From contig JARCOQ010000005.1 in the NCBI GenBank assembly GCA_029207755.1, positions 48,635,563 to 48,699,562 on the forward strand: a stretch of DNA of 64,000 nucleotides, in the 5' to 3' direction. This DNA is from Chamaea fasciata. Its lineage: Eukaryota > Chordata > Aves > Passeriformes > Sylviidae. Both the position numbers and the translations under genes were made by a program. This document shows positions 35,501-46,014 of this stretch, piece by piece. The notes beneath the pieces were generated by a model. The model saw only the letters and a program-made list of their open reading frames with translations. It ran no database searches and had not been told where the DNA came from. Every line of letters begins with the position of its first letter. The stretch's first letter is position 1.

Positions 35501-38500
35501 TTGGATCCTCCACACTTCCAGGATCCCCAAGACATTGTTATTGATGACTGATGGCTGCTTCTCATCATTTGTCATTCTCAACTTATTTAACATGTACCTT
35601 ACAGATAAGGTATTATGCTATTCTTTAAAATTAGGTATATAACATAAGAAATGTATGCATTGCACTTGTAGGACTGCAGTATTGTTATATTCAGCTAAAC
35701 TTGTAAAAGATCTATGTCACAGGAGATACTTCCCCTTCATTCCTTATTAGATGAGCCTTTCAGCATCCCAGAGAGACTGATAGAGTCCAGTTGCTCAAGT
35801 CCTTTTGCATAATTTGAAACAACTTTTTTTGGCCCTGCAATCCCATTTAGCCACACGCTAAAAGGTTACCTTTGACTTTGTAGAGTTTAAGCTTTTGTTT
35901 GGAACAAATAAAGCAGGCATTTCAAATCTCTGGGCAAGGGACAGCTCCTAAATTCCTTATAGGTCTCGCTTAATTGATGAATTACACTAGCATCTATTTA
36001 TGGATTTAAAAATAAAAGTAATGTCTATATTTAGTAAGAGCTGTGACTTTCGAGAAGACACAGTGTATTCTTCAAATGAAAAGAGAACTTCTGTTTCAAT
36101 TCATGCTTACATGCTTGAATTATGCTGAGTTGCTCCACCTTGTATTACTCTTAGTAATTCTTTAGAAGAATTTAAAATAATGCAGTAAAATAAATAATGG
36201 TCTTTAATGTGTTTTTACAACAGATCTTCAAGATCATGGATCTCCAGTTATTTGAACAGGAATTATGCTGTCTCATAGTTTGTAGTGATTCTCTAATACA
36301 GCTGCATCAAACTAAAAAGTGGGATACTATGTATGCTGTTCCATGAACCTAGGAATTGCATTGAGTTTTTTGCAGTCCTTAAACCACACTTTAAGCTGGT
36401 CCTTAACTGGAGATGAGTGATGAGCCTTGTTCACTTGATCCACCTTGATCACTGTAAGCAACTTCCATGTGGTCAGTTCTGTGAAAAAACACACACAACA
36501 GTGCGAAAGTATACAAGGCAACATTTTAAGAACACATTTAATAATGTTGACATTGTTTTCATAATGTAGAAAAGAACCATGCTCTGATTCCAACAGCTGC
36601 ATTGCTCATTGTAACAGCTAGAATTTTCTTGGATGATTTTGTCCTTCTTAAGCATGATGGGCCATTATGTATGTCTACTCTAAAGCTACTTGTAGTCTTT
36701 TTCTTGCCTTACATTAATGGGTGAGGCCATTATATGGGGAGCCATTATGAGACAAAACTCAGGATCTTATTTTGCAAAGCTGGTGAATTAACTTATATCA
36801 CATGATGTCATTGTGTCTCATGAATCCATGTGTGAAAGCTGAGAAAATGTTACAAAATTAAATTACAAAACCTGATAAACCAAGTCATAAACTGCCTGGT
36901 CTATTCCCATACTGATGATTATCCTAATGTTTTCATTCTACCAGTTCTGTCTTACTTTTGTCTGCCTTATTCATGACGTCCCATGTGCTGAACTTAGTCA
37001 TTACTGAACAAACTGAGAAGCTGTCTATATAAAATTGTGGTGGTTTTCCCCACCATTTAAAGGCAGAAGAACTATCTTCCCGTCACAAGAAAGTAATTTC
37101 TGAGGCAAGCTTTACAGGACTCCTGACTCAGTTTTGCCAGTTATTTTCAAGCAGATTTTATCACTGTGTCCACTTTCCATCCTGCACATTCTTGTTCCCT
37201 GAATGAGTGTTTTCCTGTCTGTCTCCCCAATAATGTGATGGGCCTTACACAACTCCCAGACTACTGCTAAAATACTGCTGTCTTCTACTTCTCCCTTCCT
37301 CCCTTGCACCACCTCTGAGCATGACTTGCCTCACTCCCACTTCACAGGCATTTGAGGCAAGATATTTTCAGATTTGTAAAATGCTAAGTCCTGTGGAAGA
37401 CTCGAAATCAGCATGACACTAAGAATAACTCAGTCTCTTAAAACAGTAAGGAAGTGTTCAGATAAGAGTAGACTGTACTGTTACTTACCCATTTCAGGGG
37501 TAATTCTTTTAAGGTCAGAAAAATGACATTTGAAATAGAACTGTTATACAGAAGATGTAGCTTGTTTTCACAAGCATTTCAGGTATGTAGTGTCGACTCT
37601 ATTCTTAAAATTATCACTTCTATTGCTGCTATTCTACACTTGTTTTAATATGCTCAAAAAGTTCACATTTCATATCTTCTTAAAATCCAACCTGAGGGGG
37701 AAAGAAGAATAGTTTTAAAGAATTTCATTTGTCCATTTAAATTATTCATGTATGAAAAATCGTTTTTCATATGTAATTTTTAGATGCTATTTTTAATGCT
37801 GTGGCAAATCAAAAGCAGCTTTGTGTTGAATCTGCAAGTTCAGTATGTAGTTAATTCTTGGTGACAAATATGTGCTTTGCTTTTTTGAAGGCAGTTTGGC
37901 TTGGAAATAAAATCATGGAAGTATGAAAATGCTGAACTGCACATGCAAAATATGCTTCTGACTTTTCTGATCATAAGCTTGTATGAATGTTAAAAATGTG
38001 GTAATTTGTTTATGCAATCACTCTCAGCTGTCTGTTATAATGTGCACTTACCTAGCTGTGGAACGTACATCAGTAAAAGCAGCTTCCAAAGTGCTGAGAG
38101 GCATTAAAAAACTTGGTTAGGAAATTGGAGTTTTGGTGAAATCAGTCAGAAAGTGAAAGGTAGAACAAAAAAGAAAAACCTTTCCTCAAGGTCACAGCAA
38201 ATATGTTGTATGTCTTTATAACTTTTAGAAGGTTGCTTTGCCATCTACATATATGTATTACATTAAATTCTCCTTTTTGGGAGGATGGACATTGCTTGAC
38301 AGGTGTTGCCTGAACAGTAGCTATAAAAATTTTAAATATATTATAGTATTTAATAAAAGTAAGTTTCCTATAATTATCACAATATTTATATTTCACCAAA
38401 AACTAGAAAATATCACTGTGGCAAGTGACCAAGGCTCCTCTAGCCAGCAGTCTGCCTGAGTCTGCTCTCAAGGACATCAAGAGTGTTTGTCTTGTCCTAG

Positions 38501-39232
38501 GTCAGCACCCACAAGAGAAACCCTGAGCGAGGGCATACCTGTGGCACATTACCTTTTGTACTTCTGAGAATTACTTCCAGACCCTTTTACCTCATTAAAC
38601 AGCATTATTACTGCTTTTAGTGTTGAAATTGCAACTCAACCTGAGAACTCCCTACCTGGCTAGCCCTTCTTGCTCGTGTTACAGGTGGGTGGCAGAGCTA
38701 CAGGAAATCATGACTCATATTCTTGTGTGGCTTTCATTACTACTGGGAGAATAAAACCGACAGACAACAATACAGAGATAAGACAATAACCTGACTCCAG
38801 TGTTTCAGACAGCCTGGTAATCTTCGGCTGCCTCCAGGGATGCTGGCCTGATGGAACAGGCTTTTCATCGAGATAAGCGACCCATGCCACAAGTATCTTT
38901 AAAGAAATGGTGCAAATGAGGAAAAAAGTGAATGACAACTCCCCAGAGCACATAATCCCTCTCAATCTCTGTAAACATCTAGGTGTTTTTACACGTTCAA
39001 ATGAGCAGGTGTGAATCATAAAAGAGCTACCGTTAAGGAAGTCTATTATTTTCAAAGACAGCTCCTCTTCAGTTTTAAACTCTGCTTAGGTACAGTTTAA
39101 GTGACCACCACAATCAACACGTAACAGGCAGATGCTCCTCAGTTTAAGTTTCTTTGCCAATTCATTCAAGTCTGCTCCCTTTCTATACACTCGTATTTTT
39201 AAGGAAAAATGTGTGTGTGTGTGTGGGTGTGG

Positions 39233-39263
<31 letters not shown>

Positions 39264-39430
39264 GGTGTGTGTGTGTGTATGCATGCCCACACATACTACT
39301 GGGTATTCCTCTATAAAATCCCTTCTGTGTTAATTTTGATGTAATTTTCTTGCTGTTCTTTCTATCTACAAAATATATAAAAATAAAAATTATATATATA
39401 AAATAATTCCAGGATTTCAACTTAAAGGTT
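32600..39430. other. Intergenic sequence, first part
   Basis: AT-rich sequence between the inferred IFT56 3' end and a CR1 relic. Open frames here are short (60 to 115 codons) with no resemblance to protein families that I recognise. An AATAAA at 33360 could serve a longer IFT56 transcript. Confidence 0.65.
39210..39279. repeat. GT-rich microsatellite
   Basis: An alternating GT repeat broken by GGGT units over about 70 bases, ending TATGCATGC. The frames on either strand (VCVC or THTH runs) are artefacts. Such alternating purine-pyrimidine tracts can adopt Z-DNA. Confidence 0.95.
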
Positions 39431-39438
39431 ATTTTAAA

Positions 39439-39720
39439 GAATCATTGAATGGTTCAGGTTGAAAAAGACAACTTTAAGTTCATTGAATCCAACCATTTAC
39501 TCAGCAGTACCCTAGCCACCACTAAGCTATGTCCCTAAATGCCACATCTACACAGCCTTTAAATACCCCCAGGGAGTGTGAGTCAACCACTTCCCTGGTG
39601 ACCTGTTCCATTGCTTGACAACCCTTTCTATGAAGAATTTTTTCCTAATACCAAATTGAAACCCCCTTTGGTGCAACTTGAGGTCTACTTTATCTTGTCC
39701 TATTGCTTGTTATTTTGGTA
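39439..39720 (-). mobile_element. CR1 LINE 3' fragment (old)
   Basis: Resembles the reverse complement of a CR1 3' end: AATCATTGAATGGTTCAGGTTG at the left (terminal repeats mostly lost), then TGAATCCAACCATTTAC, CACCACTAAGCTATGTCCCT, CAACCACTTCCCTGGTGACC, TTTTTTCCTAATACC and ATCTTGTCCTATTGCTTGTT. It is diverged, 5'-truncated and intergenic. The wording differs from the CR1 copy at 31.7 kb, so it belongs to another CR1 subfamily. Confidence 0.9.
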
Positions 39721-42700
39721 ATTCAGTGGCTTTCATTTTCTTGTAATCAATTAGAAGGTAACTAATTTGTTTCCCCTCTGTTTTTTCTTCCTTCTTAGAA
39801 AAGTAGAGTAAACCTGCAAAGAGGAATTTCCTAGGGATTCACTGCTTGGTGGAGAAAACATCTCAGGTGCTGACATCCCGAAATTTATGTCATTTAAGAC
39901 AGAGTTCACACACCACCTGGAATCATTGCTACTGTAGAAGTTTACTGCTTATTTGTCAAACCCTACTGAGTTCACCCTTAACACTAGGAAAGCTTAAAGA
40001 CAAAATTTGCATGCTTACTCCAGCAAGAAATCTTGACACCAGAAGCAGAGACAATTATTAAAAATTAGGTAAAAAATAAGATGTAACTAGAAATGTGTTC
40101 TTGTTAGTTACAATTGATTTTGCTACTCTTACCCAAAGGAACAAATGACTCCTGTTCTGCTTGGTAAATGCACCTACTTGAGAGATGATATTTAGTATCT
40201 TAATATTTCATCTTCTCTCCAGGCTCAAAAGATGTTCCCACAGCAGCTTCTCGAAGCAGCCTGCTCTTCCTTGGCAAGGATGCAATTCTTCTTTCATTTT
40301 TCTCTCTCTGCTTTTTCTTCCTAACTTGCAACTCCATCTAAATGGAGCTCTTGAGGCTTTGAATTTTCTCTGAGGTTCCTCTAAGTCAACAGTCTTATCC
40401 TATGTATTAGGTTAAAGAATCTTACAGTGTTCTGAAGGGCATAAAAATCACCAGTCATACGGAAGTTGGATAAGCTTTAAATTTCTCATTGAGAAAATTC
40501 TTCTGATCAGCATGGATGGTAGATACCCTAACATCCTCACCTTTGGTTAAGGAACTCACACTACCATAACACATCCCTTCCTGTAAATCTCTTCTTTCAC
40601 ATGAAGACTTGCCCTGATTTCTGACTTACATGAGATAAAAGCCAACATTTTGTTTTCATCAGCTATCTCCTAGATACACAGTCATGCCATTTATGTTGTT
40701 CTGGCACAAAGCATGGTGTTGGAAGACTATTCCTCATGTCAGCAAGTGAGCAAAAGATGCACCTAAATCCACTACTCGGGGTAAAAAGTGCTTCCAGTTA
40801 CAGGAACAGTAACTACTTTTTGTGAAAATTTGTTGCTGTTTTTAAAACTTCCTTTTGCCGTTGAAACCTTGCACTTTTGGTCAGATTTGTTCAAAGCATT
40901 TCTTAAAGCTCTGGAGAGGAGTTAAATGTGTCTTGGGCTCAAATTCTCCAGTAAGTGAGGCTTGAGTAATTCACAGGGAGCAAATACAAACGTCTGGGAT
41001 AAAGTTCATTATCACAGTTCCTCTGCCTTGAAATTGTGACAAATGGGTATTACTGCCCTGTCAAAGGAGATCCTAATTACCTGAAGCTAATGCACACAGC
41101 CTTCCAAGAGTGAATGTGGCATTTCTCTACCTGCCGACAGTCCTTCCAAACAGTTCACTTCACTGAAAATTGTACTTCAGACTTCTTAAGGTAGTGGCAG
41201 AGCTGCTGATAACAGCTCTTAAATACATGTGCCTGAGGAAAGAAAGCTAGAGGTATATTCTTCAGGAAACAGTATTTTTAGTTAAAAGAACAACAATAGT
41301 AAAAATATGAGGGGGAGAGGTCCTGCAGATAAATCAGTTTTCTAAATGGTATGAAAGGCATTGGTGTTTCATTTTGGAAAGAAAGCGGGTGGTTTATTTC
41401 TTGATTCTGGATCTGGGAGGGAGCAAGTTAGTAAAGCTGTAAGAAGAAAGAAAAGTTAAAAAAAATAAAAAAGCACACTCGAATTCAGAAATCCTCATTA
41501 AACAAAACTAGCAATGCTAGCCATGTTGTTGGTGCAGTGGATTCTTGTGATGCAGCAGCAGTTCTAGTAAAAGCTACATAAACACCAACCTACCTGCAGC
41601 TGTATCATATCCTGACACAGAAATGGAAGCTACAGCGGCTCTGGCAGAAGTTCCAGTGAAAGGACCACAAGGATCAACAAGATGCATAGTTGGACCATAA
41701 GAAACCAAGGATATAGTGAGGAAGCAGCTGATGGTAAATGAGGATATTCTCACCAAAAAAAAAAAAACCCCAACCAAAAACAAACAAAAAAAAAAACCCA
41801 CAAAAAACCAACCCAAACTGACACACACAAAACCCACAACAAAACAAAAAACAACCAAGCCTAAAACTGATAGAAGCATCTTGGAGACCTCTGAGCAGTG
41901 CAGATGTGACTGCCACTGGTATGAGCTGGCTGCCACTACAGCTGCTACCTCTAATGTAGATCCCAGTGCTCACCTTAAGGAAAGAACAAATTGCCATTCC
42001 ACGCCAGCTAAATTTATTATGTAGTAGTATTATACAATATACATAACAATGGATATTATTAAGCAGAACACGTTTTCTCCTGCATTCCAATCCAAGGACA
42101 AGAGGCTCATAGCTCATGGAAGTAAAGTAATAATCTTTGAAACTGAAAACAAGCTCCTTGGAGACAGATATAACTGATGAGAAGGACAGCTCTGCTTTCT
42201 GGTGGGACCCTGGGCCTGCTGCTGTGGGGTGTCCAGCCAGGAGAGCAGTGACCACTGGTCTGTAATAAAACAGGGCACAGCTCTGACTCTACCCCAACCA
42301 ACACCAACAGCCCAAGAGCATGAGAGTGCTACAGACAGAGAAGCCAGACCAAAGCAGAGCAGGAGAATCCCACCTGCACCAAAGTAGAGGCCTCCGCAGT
42401 TTGCTGGTCTGTCTCTGCTGTTTTCTGTATTTGAAACTAAGTCAGGTCAACAAACTGCCACTCACTGATTGGCTGTAGCATCTGTAGTTCCAAGCATCCA
42501 CTTTGTCTGATCTACTCAAACTGGCTTTCACTAGTGAAATAAAAAGCAGTTTCAATATCACCTCAAAATTACTCTCTTTGTGCAGTTGTTAAATTTTTTT
42601 AAAACTCTTAATGTGCCTCTCTGTGTCCTTCAGATAACATACAAAGGGAAGGAATCTGTATTTGATGTTGGACTATTTTAGCATGGCCATATCCTGAGAG

Positions 42701-44750
42701 AAAGCAAAGTAACTGGAGGATATCTCTAATTACTTTTTAAATTTTGTGTTACACTGACAAGGGCAGCACGTTATACTATGTACAGACAATACCTGAGATG
42801 GAGCTTAATGACAAAGAACAAAACAGATAGCAAAACAGAATAAAAAGTATGGATAAATTGCAAATCTAATTCCTGTTGAAGTGTTTAAAATGGCACAAGC
42901 CTGGAACTCTTCTGGTGTATTCAAAACCAAATTCTTTGAGAGCTTACAATCTAGTGAATTCGGTTGTTTTCTTTTCCAAATGGTTCTAGGATCTTAAACC
43001 AAATGTAACATTAACATATTCCAGTAACTACTATGCTTGGATCTGCTGCCGGGCTTCTTTCTGATTTAGTTCAGATACTCAGATCCAGAGCAAACTGTCT
43101 TTGGTGACTTCACTTTAAATGCAAAGATCCAGAATTATTGTCTAGTTGCATAAACAAGCACTCAGCCTTATAAAAATATGATGTGCATGCCAAGGTGCTT
43201 AGAGGTTAGATAATATAGAAATACGAGGGTTTATTTGCCTAATTAAACTCCTAGGAGAAATTAAGAGGGGGCATATGAATTACTATTTCATAGTAACTGT
43301 AGATGTGAAAGGCTGCTTTTAGTATAAAGGTCTGCAATCACAGAACAAATGGCCACCTGAAACTATTCCCAGGAACTACTTCTGGTTTTCTCTGTAACCC
43401 TACCATGGGTTGGATGATGATTGTTCCTTTCCAGCTTACTTTTTTTTTTTTCCAACTTAAAAGGTATGTTAAAAATCTGACCAAAATGTGATTCCAGGTG
43501 TATCTATACTACAAGACAATAGGAAGCACTGGATTCAGATACTTGTAAAACTAATTTTCTTGTGGAGTATGTGCCCTATGTTGATTACTTCTGAATATAG
43601 TCCCTTATATCTTAGTTAGGAGACTAAAAGACAGAATGGAGTTTTACGTTACATATTTAAAATACACAGTTTATCTTCATCACTTTCCATGGATATATCC
43701 AAGTATTATCTGTGAACAAACTACCTGTTGTATACTTCTTATACTTATTTCAAGGTCTAGTCTTCCATCTGGTAATTGAAAACAAGGATGAGCAGAGGTG
43801 CAGAGGAGCCTGTGACTTCCACGTAAGATTTCTGTTTGATGTGCAATAAACTGCTCTTTTTCTGAGGAAAGGCCCCTTTTTACCATCATAGGATTTAATG
43901 GCATAGATGACACAGAAACTTTGATGAGAATCAGAATCTTCCTGGTAGGGTCCACAGGTCTGGAGCTTAGGGATGCTCACTCAGTTTGAATCCAGGAATA
44001 CATGTCCTCTTCTGCGCATCAGCTGATAGCTGTATGAAATTCTCAACAGAGAACAAATGCAAATACCAAATTACTTTATTATGATGCCGGAAGTCGAAAC
44101 ATATTTGAGGAATACATCCACCTCTACTAAGCTTGCTAGGCGCACCACAACATGCAAGGCTTTAACGTAGAACAAGTCCCTTAGACTATAAAGCTCAACA
44201 AAGTTTCAAGCTTCAAAAGGAAAGTTTACATTTCTAAGATCGGGTTAGTCATTCCAGTGACTTGCTGCTGCAAGCAGTATTCTGGAATGCCCTCCATTCC
44301 CTATTAGTGATGTTATAACTTTCAGTAACATTTTTCTAGGGTCACAGATCTTCTCTGGAGTCTAGATGAAATTAAAAAGTCAAGTCAAAAGATTTCCTAT
44401 GCAATGACAGGAAAACATCAAGCACAGTGATGGATGTAGTTTGAAAAGTGGAGTAATGTAATGCACAGAATAGTGTATTATCATTATGCAAAATAATAGA
44501 CAGATGTAAATTGCGTGCTTTGCATGAGTACGTTTTTTAAAAAGAGAAGACCCACTCCTACCTAGTATTTCTGAGACTAAAAAAATGCCCCCAAAATGGT
44601 TATGTCTTTTTCTCTGCTCCAATGAAGCTAGAGGATAAAATGCTCATGATGTTCATAAGCTTGCTGAAACTTCACATTGCCTTGGTGGCATACCTCCATC
44701 TGGAAATACCAGCCATCAGTCTGTCAAAGTAGGTGGTGACAGACTGAAAC
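39721..44750. other. Intergenic sequence, second part
   Basis: Between the CR1 relic and the UBN2 CpG island. It contains an A/C-rich block near 41.8 kb and a T-run at 43439-43452. I find no exon with both splice sites and family resemblance. Confidence 0.65.
41754..41866. repeat. A/C-rich low-complexity block
   Basis: A stretch made almost only of A and C (AAAAACCCCAACCAAAAAC and similar). It creates a long minus-strand frame rich in Phe, Gly and Cys that is a composition effect. Confidence 0.85.
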
Positions 44751-45319
44751 ACTTGCAGTATTTGCAGGCAGCTCCTGCTCATGAGGGAAGTCTCGCTGTT
44801 GCTCAAACCCTGCCTTCCTTGCGTTGTCCCCTCTCTCTTTCCCAGCCAGCCACAACTGCTCCCTGCAGCCAGAGCTGGTGCCCTACAGACCAGGCATGGC
44901 CGCTGAACAAGCTCCCCGCCGCCGAGGGCAGACCGGCACCGCGGGCAGCGACTGCTCTTCTGTAGGAAAAAGCTGTGACCAACCCCGCCATACGGCACCA
45001 TTCTGTCAAACCCCGATGTCCCCTTCTGTTCCACTCAGCGTGGGCTGGTGCCACCGACACACGTTCAGCCTGGGAACGGCCGCTTTCCCCGCACGGGTGG
45101 CTTTTCTCTGGTGACTGACCCGCAGCCGCCGACTTCTAGGGACCTCAGCGGACCTTCCCCTCAGCAGGCCCGCAGCCCCCGCAGCCTCCCCGCGCTGCGC
45201 CGGGGGGACGAGCGCTGCACAGCCCCCGCGGCCGCAGACGGCGGCGGGCCCGGCGTGCGCATCGCCCCGGCAACCGGGGGCGGGCCCGGCGCCCGCTGCG
45301 TGTGGGCGACGGCGGCCGC

Positions 45320-45430
45320 GCTGACGTCCGGGGGAAGCTGAGCAATAACAGCGGCGACGGGGCCCGGCTGCGCCTGCGCGGGCTGCGGGGCTGCTCTATT
45401 TATGTGGGGGGGCGCCAAGATGGCGGGGGC
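45320..45430 (+). promoter_or_regulatory. UBN2 core promoter candidate with CRE, NRF1-like and YY1-like sites
   Basis: Within the CpG island lie TGACGT (45322-45327, CRE-type), TGCGCCTGCGCG (45369-45380, one mismatch to the NRF1 site) and CCAAGATGGCGGG (45415-45427, a good match to the YY1 element found just downstream of many vertebrate start sites). A TATTTATG at 45397-45404 is TATA-like at best. From the usual position of YY1 sites, transcription probably starts at about 45380-45415. This is inferred from motifs only. Confidence 0.55.
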
Positions 45431-45446
45431 GGCGAGGAGAACGTAG
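45402..45446 (+). CDS. Short upstream ORF in UBN2 leader (14 codons)
   Basis: ATG at 45402 and an in-frame second ATG at 45420 share the stop TAG at 45444-45446, giving MWGGAKMAGAARRT. The second ATG has A at -3 and G at +4, a strong initiation context, and overlaps the YY1-like motif. The uORF ends about 150 bases before the UBN2 start codon, so reinitiation would be possible. Whether it is transcribed depends on the start site. Confidence 0.35.
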   Translation: MWGGAKMAGAARRT

Positions 45447-45568
45447 GGGTACCTCCGACCGGGCGGCGGAGCGGGGAGGAGGGAGAGGGAGGAGCCGGGG
45501 CCGGTGGGAGGGAGCGCGGAAGAGCGGTGTCACCGAACGTGTGAAGCGGGGGCCGGCGGACGGCGGGC

Positions 45569-45579
45569 GGGGGGGGGGG
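45569..45579 (+). repeat. G11 run just before the UBN2 start codon
   Basis: Eleven G in a row within a wider G-rich stretch (45548-45594) directly upstream of the ATG. It could form a G-quadruplex in the 5' UTR. Confidence 0.7.
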
Positions 45580-45594
45580 CGGCGGCGGAGGAGG

Positions 45595-46014
45595 ATGGCG
45601 GAGCCGCGCCGGGTGCCGTTCATTAGCCTGTCACCCGTGCGGCGCCGCGAGGGCGAGAGCCCGGCGCTGGAGCGAGAGCCGACGGGCCGCGACCCGGAGC
45701 CACCTCCGGCGGGCCGTGAGGCGCCACCGCCGGAGCCGCCGCCGCACGAGCCGCCCAGCGACAGCGCTGCCCGCCCGGAGCCGCCCCGCGACCCCGGCCG
45801 GCCCGAGCAGCCGCCGCAGCGGGAGCCCCCCCGGCCCGAGCCGCCGCCGCTGCCGCCACCGCCGCGCCAGAGCGGGCGGCAGGAGCCGCCGCCGCCGCGG
45901 GAGGCGCTCCCGCTCCGCCAGACGGTCCGCCTGGAGGTGGTGCTGAAGGACCCCACCGAGGAGGGTTGCGTGGAGTTCAGCTACCCGGAGCTGCTGCTGT
46001 GCGGGGACTCGCGG
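45595..46014 (+). CDS. UBN2: UBN2 coding exon 1
   Basis: 140 codons from ATG to the donor GTAAGG at 46015. The middle is a run of Pro, Glu and Arg with repeated EPP or PEPP units; the end is the conserved [13 protein letters not shown]. The GC content is extreme, so open frames on the other strand and in other frames are composition effects. Confidence 0.95.

Noticed and set aside
39086..39420. Frames with THTH or VCVC repeats
   Set aside because: Translation of the GT microsatellite.
44672..45060. A possible divergent gene on the minus strand upstream of UBN2 (frames of 120 and 85 codons)
   Set aside because: Overlapping frames exist on both strands at the CpG-island edge, with no recognised domain or clear splice structure. 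A divergent non-coding transcript is possible but cannot be supported from sequence.
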